A stretch of 64,000 nt of DNA from Phocoena phocoena (GCF_963924675.1 NC_089230.1:4961001-5025000), one strand, 5' to 3'. Positions 49,341 through 63,879 are shown, numbered from the stretch's first letter. A program made the numbers and translations. The notes: generated by a model not told the origin, from the letters alone.

Positions 49341-49559
49341 CTTCTCCAATGTCATGCACGGTGACTTAAAGTGGAAGCACTTTTTGAATTCATCAAAGAA
49401 TTCACGTAAGAAATGAAGAAAATTATGTTTATTTGGTATTTTAAAATCCATAAAGTACACATTAAAAAAACCCCACTACAACAGTGTAATTAAGTACAAC
49501 AGAGCTAAAACAAATGTTTATTTCCAAATAATTAAAATGTCAACTAACACAATAATCTG

Positions 49560-49880
49560 AACCACTGCCTGTAATAAAAGCCCAAACTTTCCAGCTTAGC
49601 ATTCAAGGTGCTGAACAACTTCTATGCAGCCCTATTTGCAAATGTTTTGCACTAGTCAGAATCATCTGTCCACTGTCCCCTAGAATATATACTTTGTGCT
49701 TTTCTGCCTCTAAGTTAGACAAGATCTTTTCTAGAAGCATGCTGTGTATGCCTCTTTTGAGAGCCCAGAGACAGGTCACTGGCCTCTCCAGAGTAGCCTT
49801 TGCTAATCATTCCCACAGATAATGATATCACTTTCCTAAATTTATGCTACTCCTTTTGGGGAAATCAATCATATAGAGCC
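49560..49880 (+). mobile_element. L2 LINE fragment
   Basis: AAGCCCAAACTTTCCAGCTT and AGCATTCAAGGTGCTGAACA fit L2, followed by a diverged 3' part with CTCTCCAGAGTAGCCTTTGC. Confidence 0.6.
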
Positions 49881-50349
49881 ATGTGTTATCTCTTCTTTTC
49901 TGTTTTTTCATGTTGTTTTAAGGAAATTCCTTACGTGACCTGTAGGCATGAATCAACTAATAACCAATACACCAGTCTTCTTTTTGCCTCCAATACCTTG
50001 CAAACATGAACTTACTCAATACATTTTTAAAAAATGGATTCTTACTTTTCTATAAATTTGAAGTAATGAGTAGAAAAGGTTTTCCAACATTAAAGTACAT
50101 GACTTAATTCACTTGGAGAACAGGGCTGAGCAAACAGTAAAGAGAAAACAAAGAGTGACCACAGTTTATAAACAGTTTTAATACCAATCATCGCCTGCAT
50201 CTGCCCTGTCAACTAAAGAAAAGTCTGACAAAGAACTTAAGGACTTACACTTAAATACAGGGTTTTATACAGGGCAGTGACATAACAGCATGTCTTTAAA
50301 GGCTTATTCTGGTATTTTGTGAATGGACTGTTGGGGGCTCAAGTATGAT

Positions 50350-50680
50350 TAAAGAGACCCAGTCACAAGCTTTAATCCAGTCCAGGTGACAGAAGAAGAA
50401 CTGGACTGGGGTGGAAGTAACACAGACAGAAAAAGTAAGTTAACTTGACAGGACCTGATGACTGACTAGATATAGGGGGTGAGGGAAAAGGAGACATTAA
50501 AGAATGATGAGGTTTTTGGATCAAGCAATAAAGGAGACAGTGACTCCATTTAATGAGAAGACAAAGGCTGAGTGAACTTCCAAAAGTTCTGGTTGAAAAT
50601 ATTATGCTTGAAATGCTTATTTTAAACACCCCAGTGGAGATGTCAGGGAGACAGCTGAATAAGAATCTGAGGTCTACTTT
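50350..50680. repeat. Ancient interspersed repeat, family unassigned
   Basis: AGTCCAGGTGACAGAAGAAG, GATGAGGTTTTTGGATCAAG and AGTGGAGATGTCAGGGAGAC match the same old repeat pattern as 18480-18760 and 58700-59190. Confidence 0.45.
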
Positions 50681-53489
50681 TCAACTTAGCCTATAAAAAG
50701 CGAGCAGAAAAATTATCTCCCACACCATTTTCAGAACATTTTTCTCCAAGATGATACAGCAATTATTAAATTTCAAGCTGACCTGCCATATGCTTTCAAA
50801 TGCTGGGTCTAGAACTCTATATAGTTCTATATCTTCTAGGCCAGCTGGTTTGTTAGGCTCTATCCAAGTGAGGGGGCATTAAAGTGAGAATGAAGAGCTG
50901 GCTGAGGGGAGAAGGAACGCCGCTCCCTCCGGCGCCAGCTGTTCTCAGCTCTGCACCTACCTTGCCAGGGGCAGCTGTTTGCAGGCCCCACACTCCTCTC
51001 CCAGTGCTTCTAGAACCGGCTTCGCCGAGCATCCCCAGCCCTCAGCCACAACCAGTGTAGCCACTCTTCTGAGCTACTGAGATTCTAACACCAGCCAAGT
51101 GGCACCACTTTGTCAGAGGTTCTCCCTCTGCCAGAACTTTCTCAAAATGTCTTAAGATCTAATAACAGTACCATTTTCTCTCTTATCTCCCAGCCCTGGT
51201 ATAATAGCTGCTTCCCGGAGTTTCTAAATCTGAATTACACTCTTATCTCCTTTCTCCATTTTTAGTTCTCAACACCCACTTAACCAATAACTTTATTAAT
51301 TCTCTCTGTTGAAATACCTAGTGTGGTTTCTGTTTTCCTGATAAAGAATTGGCTCCCCAGCACTGCTTCATCAGAATCTGAATTTCCCCGCCTGGCATTT
51401 ATGGCCACATCAGCTTCCTCTCCTTTTATATCACCAACTTCATTCTGTGTCAAAAATCTAAGTACACTCTGATGATCTGTTATTTCTTTAGATTATTTAA
51501 AGGTTCCTTGATTCATGTTCCTTCCTTTTCCCAGTCTTCACTGTTCAGTTAACAGAGGCTAATGAGCACCTACTATGATGCAGATACTCTGCTAATCAGT
51601 CCAACACACCAAAAAAATGATATTCACAGATCGAAGTACATTAGAGAAATTCCCAGAATCGTTACAGAAATTCAATATCGAAAAGATGTATCGGAACTCC
51701 TATACTTAGGTGGAGAGGCAAAGTCAAATTAACGTCATTACTTCACTTGGGCAATACAGCCTGCTCATCTTTTACAAAGCAAGCCCTTAGTTCAAACAGT
51801 ATGCAAAAAAGGCCGTTTCACTGAAAAATCCGTGGGTCAAAATGTTAAGAGACACAGTAAAGGGGAAAGAAATCTTGTCATGTATTTTTCTATTTCCCAT
51901 TAATTACACTATGCAGTATACTCCGATTTAATCACAATACCTGGTTCAGCAGCAACAACTTAACACAGATAAAGCAAGGTAAGGCAGAGAAAAAGCATGA
52001 AGCATTTTATTTAATCAGAAAAGCTTAAAACACTCAAACACACACACTCACTGACAAACACATATATACAAAGCTCCACACACTACATAAACTACATTTT
52101 ATAAAACTAAAAAACACTTTTACCTTAGGGTAATACATTGTCTTTTTTTGACAAGCTATAAACAGATTTGTCTCAAAGCTGTGATGATCTCGGAAAAGAA
52201 AAGCCACGTCTACTAGAAAGCATTTATTCCTTTCTATGTGAAATATAGTATGATACAATTTGAAATATTTTTTATAGTAAGCTTAATAGAAATGACAAAC
52301 TTTTGAAAGATTTCTATGATCCACAACTCAGGCTACATACTAGTATTAGTAATAAATAAATAATGATAGTAGATATAAATAATGACAGCAGATATAAAAA
52401 TAAACATAAATAATGATAGAGCCACATCATTATTTTATAGGAAAAAACAAAAGACCTCTAAAGTTGACTGTATTGTAGGTGGACTTTATCAAACTATATG
52501 GCTGGGGCAATAGAAGAAAGGATAACTACAAATTGTGAGCTTAAGAGAGCCTTATCCTATAGCAGAAGATGAAGAGTGAGAACCTGAAGACAGGGTCTAA
52601 AAATCTATTTGCTATGAGAGGTATACAAGAGGAGTAGGCAAAAATATACTATGACGGAAGCTGACACAGGGTGTAGTGGAAGACCAGATGAAAAAGTATG
52701 GGGAAAGAATCACAAATCACTTTAAGGATCTGATGATAACCACAGACTGTCTAGAATACATACAACGGTATACAGACAAAATGTGATGCACAACTGTAGG
52801 GGGTTAACCATGAGAACTAAACTCACCTATGAGTATCTGTGTTAGAACTACTAATTCACCCCAAACGGTCTTGAAAGACTTCCAGTATAATGTCAGTCTT
52901 CTACAGGGATTCTTGAAAGTAACCCATTTTTCACTAGGAGATATTCATTATATTTCTGAGCCATCAAGCACAGTCTAATGACCTCAAAGGAGAGCAGAGG
53001 CAGAGAGCTACTTGGTCCTTAGAGCAATCTGAAGTCACCACTGCCAGTTTTCCTTATATTCAAACTATTCTTGGATATAATCATTATGGTGACACACCTG
53101 AGGCCTTTAATTTTGGTCGACTCCCACCTTAACTTTCTTTGCTGCTTCATAAGCTATCTAAAGGTATACCTTCATTATAAATAGTTGACTAAAACTTTGA
53201 ACTAAATTAAGGCCAAGGGAAAACAAAGCAGGGAAGGCAGAAAGGCTGGTCATTTCTTCAAATGCCAGCCGGCAGCATCTGGCCTCTCTGACGCACAGGA
53301 GCAGCAAAGGCACTGAAGGCAGATCAGACTGTCTTTTGCACTATAATTTTTGTTGCAGATTGTTGAGACATTTATCAGTTTTCCTTGGTCGGAAAAAAAT
53401 AATAAAGCTAATTAAGTATTTCATTTTTTAAAAGACACTTTTTCCCCCTGGGATTTGAATAACAGTTTCTATTTTATCTGTTTATAAAG

Positions 53490-53590
53490 AATTTAACCTT
53501 TCTTATCTCATTTAATCCTCTTGATAACTCTGTAAGGTATATAACACAAGTATTATCTCTTCCACTGGCTGTACTTTAGGGTAAAATTAA
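53490..53590 (+). repeat. MIR fragment
   Basis: CTTATCTCATTTAATCCTCT and AACTCTGTAAGGTATATAAC match the MIR core. Confidence 0.6.
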
Positions 53591-54475
53591 ACAAAAGATA
53601 GGAATTTGGCTGCCATGTGAAAAAAGCACTTGAATACTTCTTATACTCAGCCATCCCGTGAGAGTGAGAAAGCCATGTTCGCTTTAGTCACACTTGAAGA
53701 ACCAAATAACAATAAATAGAATTTGGAATGTAAACAACACATTCCTTTAGGGATGAAAAATATTTTACCTCTGAAGTAAATTGCAAATACTCTCCTATTT
53801 CTTAAGTGGGAAGCTATCTACATAGCAATCTAAAAACCTCACTTTGAAGTAGGCATAAAATAAATCAGGGAAAGTTAAGTACAGCAGTTGACTGAACTTG
53901 CCTTAGAAAACTTTTCTTCTATAGCAAGACCAATTGTGAGTGGAACAGCTGTTGTGCTAGAGTACACCATACCTTAGAGGAAAGCAATCTAGGAAGTTCC
54001 TCTACTTAAGAGATTTAAACCTTATTAACTTTTACAGTAAACCAATAAAACCACTCTCCTTAAGCAAGCTGATTATGCACGGTCATTTTGGGTTTGGGCT
54101 CTTCCTGTATTCTTTGTGGCTGCTATGTTTACCCTGTATTTTGAGGCGTTTTATGAACAGTAAAAATCACACCGTATCCAATAATGAACCCATAAACGTT
54201 TAGTAACAAAATTATCAATAGAAACAAAACTGAAAAGTGGTGAAAAAAATATAAATGCCGGAAAGCATTGTAAGAAACCCAAGAGTTCTTTCTTCAAAGA
54301 GCAGATGGAACTTGCTGTAAGTCATAGATGACAGTTGCGTGCTGTGACCTCATGTCTTGGCTGAATGTTTAAATGTACATAGTGTCAACAGATGTGCTGG
54401 GAATGGAACAGGTACGTTCAGGCTGACAAGGAATTCCCTGTAACACCTGATGAGTTCATCAAGGAAGGGAGGCAC

Positions 54476-54633
54476 TGACTTCCCTGGCGGTTCATTGGTT
54501 AAGACTCTGTGCTTCCAGTGCAGGGGGAATGGGTTCCATCCCTGGTCAGGGAACTAAGATCCTATATGTGGCGTGGTGTAGCCAAAAAAAAAAAAAAGAA
54601 AAGAGGAAAAAAACCCACAAAAAAAACAGGGAG
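54476..54633 (+). mobile_element. Short CHR-type SINE
   Basis: Shorter form of the tRNA-derived family: TGACTTCCCTGGCGGTTCAT, GGGTTCCATCCCTGG box B, ATCCTATATGTGGCGTGGTG, then an A-rich tail. Flanked by GGGAGGCAC at 54467-54475 and 54634-54642. Confidence 0.88.
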
Positions 54634-55499
54634 GGGAGGCACCTGCCTCAATAGATTTCTTTCCAAACACACTAAACTGATCTATTTTGTAAAAGGTACC
54701 AATGATATACCACTAAGGAGGGAGAAAACAGTACCATCTTAAGCTACCAAGGACAGGATCATTAGTCTGTTTAGTAGGATATACCCAGGAACTGAAAGCA
54801 GAAAACACAGAAGTCACTGGGACTTACAAACAAATTGACTTAGGTATTGTCTTTTCAAATCTAGGTGCTTCTATGTTGCTTTAAAATTGTATTTTAAAAT
54901 TACCCATAATCTACCACTCTAGGAAAACAGCATTTTTATTCCCACATAAGTCTTATTATGAATGGAATTTTTCCTTTAATATTTGTTATTCAATTTTATA
55001 TCTTACTATTTTTATGAAATATTCTACCAACATTTTTTGTATTATAGTCCTTGAAATTCTAAAAAATTATATTCATTATATAAATGTTTACTGAAACACT
55101 ATCTCTTGGACAGGTTTTATTAACTAACGAATAGTTTGCCCTCTTGGAAACTGGTGGTGGGGGCGGGGGGACTGGGGAAAGGAGCTGGAAGCAGAATATT
55201 AAGCAGTGAGAAATGACTGACAATAAGGACCTTCCAGAAACACACTGCAACGGTGCTGAATGAAGTTTGGGCTGGTGATGAACAGGGAGGGAAGGCTTTG
55301 GGGTATTGTTACATAATAATATAACAATTTGAGACCTAAATGATGAGTGAGAGTTAAAGAGGGGAGAAAGAATGAAGTTGGTTCTGAAAAAATGAACATG
55401 TTCAAAAATTTAGAATCAAGAGTATGAAATAAATAGTAAAGCTGCTAAGGTAATAAGTCATGCTCAAGCAACTGGACGTACTTCTTGGGAGTAATTAGA

Positions 55500-55760
55500 A
55501 GTCATCCAAGTGTTTTAACCTAAGGAGAATCATGATTAGATTTCTATTTTAGAAGTATCACCCTAGCTTCAATAAGGAGAATATTTGGAAAAATACAGCA
55601 AGATCATCAAGATTAAGAGGCAATTATAGGTTCCCAACCCAGGCAACACATAATGATATCCGAACTGAGGTAATTCCAGTGGGGATGGAGAGACAAGAAT
55701 AGAAGTGAGAGATGGTTAGAGGGTAAAACCAACTGTATGTGTGTCAGGTGGTGTTTAATG
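55500..55760. repeat. Ancient interspersed repeat, weak
   Basis: TTAGAAGTATCACCCTAGCT and the following text resemble the other half of the old repeat at 50350-50680. Weak assignment. Confidence 0.35.
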
Positions 55761-56382
55761 GTTCCCTAGCGCTCAACATTAACCTTCTGTTTTATAAAGA
55801 ATTCTGTTATAATAACATAGATAACTAATAAGAACCTGCTGTATAAAAAAAAAAATTCAAAAAGAAAAAAGAAAACTGTTATAAATTGCTCTCCTGATGG
55901 GGGACTACTTCTTTTGAATAAATACCATGAAGATGAATTGCATTTATTTAATCCCCTCTTCATTCCAGAAGATGCACACAACGTTAAACTATGTCCTAAA
56001 AAGGCTTTTCTAATGTACATGGTTACACAAAGGTATGGGTATTCATTTTATGGAACCTTCAATAACCTGGTTTTATTTTTTAGAACATCTAAACAAAACA
56101 ATTGCTAACCAAATGGGAATAATGCCACTGAGTTCCTTGAACAATTCCTTCAAATTGGGCTTTTTCTCAGGCATTAGAGAGCTGTGATTTCCCCACTTTT
56201 TTTCCCATGAAAACTGACCATCTGCTAAAATTGTTACAAAAATATTGTAGTTCACTAAAAAGGTTATGTATAAGGTAAACTTGATGATCACTTTTTCTGT
56301 GCCTGGCAGCATTCACCTGACGAGCTAGCCCAGTAACAACAAAGAAAGATTAGGGAGTACGAATATTGCTTGTTTTGATTGC

Positions 56383-56460
56383 TTGTGTGTGTGTGTGCAC
56401 GCGTGCGCATGTGCATGTAAAATATATACGTATGTATCACATGTATGTACAATATATAGT
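56383..56460. repeat. (TG)n and alternating purine-pyrimidine tract
   Basis: TGTGTGTGTGTG then GCACGCGTGCGCATGTGCAT and an ATATATACGTATG stretch. Alternating purine-pyrimidine sequence, partly GC, with Z-DNA potential. Confidence 0.8.
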
Positions 56461-57984
56461 TCTTAAAAGTTACTTGTACTTTAAGTTTTCTTTTTTTTAG
56501 TATGGAAAATACCAGACATATATAAAATTAGTATACTCTTAAATATGTTAGATTCCATTAGCAGATTTTATATTTCAAATACTTCTAATTTACAAAAATC
56601 AGTACCTAAAATTGGGTTCATGTAAAAGATGTATGCTTTACAAAGAATTTGCTGTAATGCATTTCCTTAATTTAGGAATACCCACAAAGGACTGAGTGGT
56701 TCAAATACACTTTAATTGGCTTGTAACTATAGTCATGATCAAATCTAAGAATCACTGCTTTACTTGGTTTTTAAACTACACAAGTATTTCTTCTCCTCAA
56801 CAAGCTCTAGTGCTTCAGTTTTGTATGATTATTTTGAGGGATGGCACAATTCTTACCACTGGTATTAATATACAGACAGAAAATGGTATTTTTTCTAACA
56901 TGAGCTTTCATGATAAGAAATGAAAATAGAAAGCAATGAATTAGAGAATAACATACATACAGGCAAAGCCGCTATTGGTAAAAATTTGACTGACGTTCCA
57001 TAGGCAAAAGGAGCTTTATGTTGGGATGCTCGATGCTTTAAATATTTGGTATAAATACTTAAGGAATAATTTGCTAATTGTAAAAAGGCAATGGCTCTGG
57101 TTCCAGAGTTAGAAGTAAATCAACTCTGGATCTGTCCTGTTATAATCTGGGTCTACAGTACCAGATTTATAGCTTTTTCAAAAATCTTTTGATTACTGAA
57201 ATTCTCACAGGAAAAAATAACTTTGTTATTGCAAGTTTGAAATTCTCCTAATTTCCCATGAAAAACCTTTTATAAATCAACAGTTTTTTTATAACCAAAG
57301 TTCTGATTGTTTATTATTTGGAGCACACCTCTTCATTTGTTGCAGAACAGACTAGACTGCATACCTTAATTTCAAAAAACAACTGTATTATTAGGTTCCT
57401 CGTATCTATAATACTAATAAACATTTGTTCAATGAACATAAGCAGATGCTTAACACACCTGTCAAAACAGTAATGTGTTAGAGATTTAAAAAGAATAGAA
57501 CTTTTTCTTTAAGAGGTTATGAATAACAAAGCGAAACACTACTACTATTGCATATTAATATGTACTTGTTTAAGAAACCTGACAAGTACTGTGTAGTGTT
57601 TTCAGGGAAAAAGTTTCCTATTTGCTGGTCTTTCACTGGAAGTTTTAAATCGTGGAGTATTTAAGAGAAAACTTTCTTGTGGTTTTTTTCCTGAGCCTTT
57701 TCCCATCTTAGTTTCTACTATGAAACCTACTATCCACTTCCTCCACTTCCAATCCAGAGATCACTATAATACACCAAATAAACAGAGTGTTCTGGGACCT
57801 TTAAGTTATTTAATATAGGGGGGACTATAAGTGGGTAAAGGAGAAACAACATGAAACAAAGTTAGGTACACACCAGCTGGAGATGAGCTATGAATGCCAT
57901 GCTAAACAGTTTTCATTTTTACCATGCAGTGACAGAAAGCCACTGCAACGTGTAACAGAGAGTGTGACGGTGCTTCTATATATT

Positions 57985-58690
57985 AAAAAGAGAGCTCTGT
58001 GGAATCTAAAAAACAAATGAACAAACATAACAAAACAGAAAGAGAGTTACAGATACTGAGAACAAACAGGTGATGCAGTGGCAGAAAGAAATAGGTGAGG
58101 GCGATTAAGAGGTACAAACTTTGAGCTGCAAAATAAATGAGTCCCAGGTATGAAATGTACAGTATGGGGAATACAGTCAATAACTATGTAATGTCTTTGT
58201 GTGGTGACAGATGGTAACTAGACTTATTGTGGTGAACATTTTGAAATGTATAGAAATATCAAATTATTATGTTGTGTAACAGGAACTAATATAAGATGGT
58301 AGGTCACTTATACTTCAAAAAACAAACTCATGGAAAAAGAGATCAGAGGCGGGGTGTAGGGGAAGGGGGAACTGGATGAAGGCAGTCAAAAGGTACAAAC
58401 TTCCTGCTATAAGATAAATAAGTACTAGGGATGTAATGTACAACATGAAAGATATAAATACTGCTGTATGTTATATATGAAAATTGTTAAAAGAAAAACT
58501 CCTAAGAGTTCTTCATCACAAGGAAATATATTTTCCTGTTTATTTAATTCTGTATCCGTATGAGACAATGGGTGTTCACTAAACTTATTGTGATAATCAT
58601 TTCATGATGTAAGTCAAATCATTATGTGTACACCTTACAGTGCTGTATGTCAATTATATCTCAACAAAACTGAAAGAAGAAGAAAAGGAC
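57985..58690 (+). mobile_element. Old L1 3' UTR fragment with partial duplication
   Basis: Two similar stretches, each with a RGGTACAAACTT motif and a short AAGATAAATAAGTAC or AAAATAAATGAGTCC word, at about 58110 and 58390, followed by an ATTATATCTCAACAAAACTG end at 58650-58670. This is the typical 3' UTR of L1MA-like elements in artiodactyls. No coding frame remains. Confidence 0.7.
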
Positions 58691-58699
58691 AGGAAAAAA

Positions 58700-59190
58700 G
58701 AGAGTGAGCTCTAGCTGCAACTAGGAGGGAGTACCAGTGGATCTAGCCCAATAGTGAAAACAGAAAAGGTAAGAGTCATGTGCTATTAAGAGGCAGAAGC
58801 CGAACTTGATGAGGAAGTATGTGGAAAGGAGTGGGGGCCTGGGGGAAAGCAGAGGTGGAATGAAGGACATATGACTTCCAGGCAACTAATGTCATCCACA
58901 CAGAGAACACAATGTAGCAATCACTGTATGAGGAAGACAGGGATGGATGTGATTTTACTTTTGGAAATGTTATGTTTGAGATGCCTATATGTCATCCATG
59001 GGGAGGTGCTGAAAAGACTGGTGATCTGGAGTTCAAGATTAAAAGCGTAATAAAAAATGATCACTATGGCAGTGGTCCTCGGAGGTATGGTTACTGATGA
59101 GACTGCCCAAGAAAAACAAATTAGAGAGATCACTCTGGGAAGTATCCACCTTTAGTGAGAGCACGACATTTCTGAAGAACAAGTATCAAG
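58700..59190. repeat. Ancient interspersed repeat, family unassigned
   Basis: Same pattern as 18480-18760 and 50350-50680: TTATGTTTGAGATGCCTATA, then TGTCATCCATGGGGAGGTGC, and AGAGAGATCACTCTGGGAAG at its end. Confidence 0.45.
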
Positions 59191-62100
59191 TGATCAAATA
59201 AGTAATTGGGAAACTCATTAGTTTTGTCCCATTCTCATTTATATTACTAAATCTAAATCTTTCTGTGTATTGAAGTCTTGGTTTCTAGCCTGGTAAACAG
59301 CAGTTTCTCAGTAGAAGTTTGTGAACTGAACTGCTTCTGACAGTCACTAAGTGCGTCTTTTAATTTCTACACGTATGTTATAATTCCACAGGTGCTACAC
59401 TCAGTAATCAAGGTATTTTATTTAAACAGAGCATATCGCCACCATTCACAGAATTCATAAAATAATACCACAAAGTAAGCGAATTCATGAATCTGCTAAC
59501 TTGCTCGGAGATATTATATTCTACAAAGAAGTTTAGCAAAAATACTGATGCCATGACAGTTTAATGGAATAACTTTAAAAACAAATCAATTTATATTTAA
59601 TTTATACATTAAGGATTATTTTTTCTCCACAAAGGCATTAAAGGTTAAGAGAATAAAAAACAAAAGACATCTACTTACATAATCCTGCAATATAGGCTTC
59701 AGAGTAATTCCCATAAAGGAGAAGTCTTATTATTAATTAATTAATAATAATAAGTATCACTTTTGAAATTAAATGTTCAAAATTCAGCTGTCAAAAATAC
59801 AGAAGAAAATTCAAGCCATGAGATGAGCTACCAAATAAGTTTACCTGAGACAGTCTTAATACTAAAATGCTCATGTGACTCATTCATATAGTGCTAAAAT
59901 CTCACAGTGGTAGTTAATCTGAATTCTACTTATAAATGCAACACTAAAACATTTGAAATGTCAAGAAAAATTGAGCATAAGGGTCAAAAAATAAGAGCAA
60001 GTTAAATAAAATATGGGGCATTTGGTTTTCTTAACTTTTTTTGTCAATCCAATTTCAAAGTACATTAATACAAAGTGAATGGATTACAAATGTTTCACCT
60101 AAATAGAAGGAACATGATGCTACTTACCAACCATCAGAAGGGCATGCAAACAAATTAAAGGGTTGCATGAAAATAATTGAACTGAAGAAGATACACTGAG
60201 AAATCACCCACCTATTTTCTTCTATTAAATAACTTGAATCTTTAATAAAAATATTTATATTTTAAATTAATTTTAGATTTGTGTAGAATACCATACACTT
60301 AATAGGGAAATAGAGAAAAAAAGAAACTGCATTATCCCAGCCAGTGAGCAGCATATTTAATCATGGAAGAGAAACACTAATATTTAAGAACAAACAGGTA
60401 CAAGCAAGTATAAAATGTTATATAACAAATTCAACATGCAAATTCTGAGGGATGCATGGAATACAAGATTAAAATGGAAGAACTTCCTATATAAACTGCA
60501 AAAATATTTCTTCAGAAATAAACATACGTTGCCCTATTATTCTAAGCCCAGATGCCCTGTTTTATGTTTGCAACACCTCACATTCCGAGTTGTAAGCCAT
60601 CTACACTGCCGACCGCCACAAAATACTGTATTTAGAAAAGCTACCCCTCAATGAATCCTTATACGAACAAAAAGGAAGATGTTTCTCAAAGTCTTTATTT
60701 ATGAGAACTTGTAGATAAGACATATTTTATTATTATCACCAAGAAACTTCATTAAACTGAAGCCTCAAGTTTGGGGAAAAGCCTCTCTGATCGTTTTAAA
60801 AAGCCTGACCCACCTCCAGACAACATTATGGCTGAACGGTAGTAAAGAGAGCTCATAGAGCTGCTCAGTGATTCACAAAATTTTGGTTTGATAGTGATTG
60901 AAGTCTTAAAGTCTACACTTTGTCACACTTTCTTAATTTAACCTGTCTGTATGGGTTGCTATCTATCCAAAGATACAGCGCTTTTAGTTATTTGTGAAAA
61001 TTCTAGTTGGAACATGTTCCTGTGACTGGCCTAATGCAGAATAAATGACACAGCTGCAATTCTGGTGAGGTATACAAAGAAACTGATGTAAAATTGAATT
61101 AAATTGTCCCACTCTGGAAGAAAAAATTAATCAGCACATTTCAATTTCTGCAAATACTTTTCTCTCTCATCATGTTTATCAAGCAGTACACACCCACTCC
61201 CATCAGAGTACCTTACACTTAAGCATATAACATGCTAACGCCATTTTGATTCCAGGAGTTCTGGACTTCTATGATGGTCTTTGTATTCTAAATTTAAATG
61301 TAATTTTTATAAAGTCTTCCCTGTCACTGGGTCTAGTTTTATTGATTTATTAAGGTTCAACAATAATCTTAGAAATACAGAATTTGAATCAGACTACTAC
61401 TTTGATAACTATACCTTAAGTAGTAATACATAAAAATTTATTTATTGTACTTAAAAAATATTTATTTTATACTTTCTCATCGGAATTGAACAACCATTCT
61501 GCATTCCTGCATCTCCTTGTGAAACATTTTTGAAAAATTCATCTACATTTACAGGCTACTAAGGTTAGCAACAACCAATTTTTCACTTTCCTTACAAAAC
61601 TTTAATCTAGGGACTTGAAAATGTTAACAGACTTCCCCCCAAAGAACTTATTCATTACGTGAGAATATTTTACAGTCTCAAAAATTTTAATACTTAAATT
61701 TCACTAAGTGCTTTTTCTGGAGGGTGGATATAAACCACCAATGCAAGAACTATTATTATTACTGATATCTTGAGGAAGCATAAGTGATGTTCATCACCGG
61801 AGGCATTTACGGCAGCATTTTCTCACTAAAAAGTCATTCCACTAAAAACCCAGTTCTTCTGAGAGACAGGGAAAGCCAAAGCTCTGTCTGCCAAGTATTT
61901 ACATGCAACCTGAATAATCCAGTTTACGAGTATAAGTACCTTACTTGTTTTCCAAAAAGCTTTAAATGTTCACCTCTGTGAGACAAATGTGACAAGTGTA
62001 AGATATATATTATGTGCACTAAGCAAAATTAATCCTAGGTTAATGTTTATTAAAACAAAACAATCACTTTAATAGCATTATTTGAAGATACACTTAATTT

Positions 62101-63315
62101 AGGAAGGCAAATTTATGTCTAGAGTTGTCACTTTTTTTCCTCCAGAGATCTGGAAGAATATATCTTTTCTTAAATGTGCTTACTGTACTATATTTAGTGA
62201 AAAGACAAGCCATAGTAATCGGATCATCTGCATGGAAGCATGGATCAGCTTATTCACATGAAGAATTTAAGAAGCTATCGGCCTTCTATACAGTCCTGCC
62301 TATATGAGAGGAAGCAAGGACTGGCTGCTTTCAAACCTGTAATTTATGAGTTTATTCAAACCCGCCAAACTGCTTTACGTAAACGCCTCTCACATTTAAA
62401 AATTCCCATGGCAACTCATTTAGTTTGGCAGACAGGAAGACCCAAATTCAATCCTTTTATCCTGCAGCTAAACCATTACAATGGTAATTCTGCTCTGACA
62501 CTCTGAAGAGACTGCTAATTACTGTACTCTGGGTCCCTAGACAGTTCTCCCATCCAGATTAAAATAGTTGTGCAAGGCAGAAAATGGTAGCAACACCCTC
62601 TTTACGTAAGAGAGATGCTCTCTCACGTTACAGCTCTATCAAGGGGCAAGTGCATTACAGCTAGATGTCTTTTAATGTACCTTTTAATACCTTACCTTCT
62701 TTCCCAATAACATGAAAAGGAGGGAAATCATACCACAGATTTCAATTACTGATCCCTTGGTCAAGAACTAAATGCAGGGCCATCAGTTCATTAACAATCC
62801 AGTTTAAAACTTGAACTCCAAGATGAGACTACACTATCTCCAGAGTCATTACCTCTCTTCCTATCTTACTCTTTAATTCTTTTCATTTATTTTCTGGTGA
62901 TAATTAATACACAGTTACCTATGAGTCAAATGGTGATAGCACTAGAAGAAACAAATCTCTGGGAAACATGAAAAGCAAACTTAATAAAAAATTATTTTGT
63001 GAAGGACCCTTCACTTTTCACTACTCTCCCAAATAATGATGACATTGACAACTATAGTTTTTTTTAAAAAGTGAATTTAAGTTACTTTTTTTAAATAATC
63101 TTTTTCAAATTTCATAATATTCTTGAAATAACTGGCAACAACTTTAAATTTCAAAATCCTCAGCTGGAAATTCCTCAGAATCTACTAGATCAATTACTTA
63201 GGTTAATATTACTGAGCTCTATGTTTATAAATGCTTTCATAAAGAGATCAGCTATATATTCAAAACCAACTCATGTTCAACTCCTCAAATACCTATAAAC
63301 AAACTTAAAGAGGCA

Positions 63316-63334
63316 AAAAAAAAAAAAAAAAAAA
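63316..63334. repeat. Poly(A) tract
   Basis: About 19 A on the plus strand in AT-rich intron. No attached element is identified. Confidence 0.85.
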
Positions 63335-63677
63335 GACACACTTATACCCCCCATAAAGTAAGAAAGTGAAACAAACACTTTATGAATTGTCTGGGACTAG
63401 TGGCATCTTGTGTACCAAAGCTGGTCTTAAATTATGAGACAGTGTAAACTTCAACTGCCTGAAATCATTTAATTTCTCTAATACAGGCTATGGTGACTCA
63501 TTTCGTCTTTTCAGTTTAGTATTCCATCTCCCCAACAGAAATCTTTTACCCCCATTCTTATCGAAAGAAAGGAAAAATTATAGTGAGAAAGAAGACATTT
63601 GAGCAGGTATCCCTCACTTCTACTTTCCCAGTCTTTATATCAGTAATATTCCCCAACTTCCACTGTTCTAGTGTTTT

Positions 63678-63879
63678 GTTTGTTTTTGCGGTACGCGGGC
63701 CTCTCCCTGCTGTGGCCTCTCCCGTTGCGCAGCACAGGTTCCGGACCCGCAGGCTCAGCGGCCATGGCTCACGGGTCCAGCCGCTCCACGGCATGTGGGA
63801 TCTTCCCCGACCGGGGCACGAACCCGTGTCCCCTGCATCAGCAGGTGGACTCTTAACCACTGAGCCACCAGGGAAGCCC
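63678..63879 (-). mobile_element. CHR-2-type SINE, cetacean form
   Basis: On the plus strand it starts with TTTTTGCGGTACGCGGGCCTC and ends in GCCACCAGGGAAGCCCC, the reverse of the tRNA-derived head; box B is the GGGCACGAACCCG stretch. Flanked by the exact 15-bp direct repeat CTGTTCTAGTGTTTT at 63663-63677 and 63880-63894. The GCGGTACGCGGGCCTC tail type is characteristic of toothed and baleen whales, the best pointer to the organism. Confidence 0.93.
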
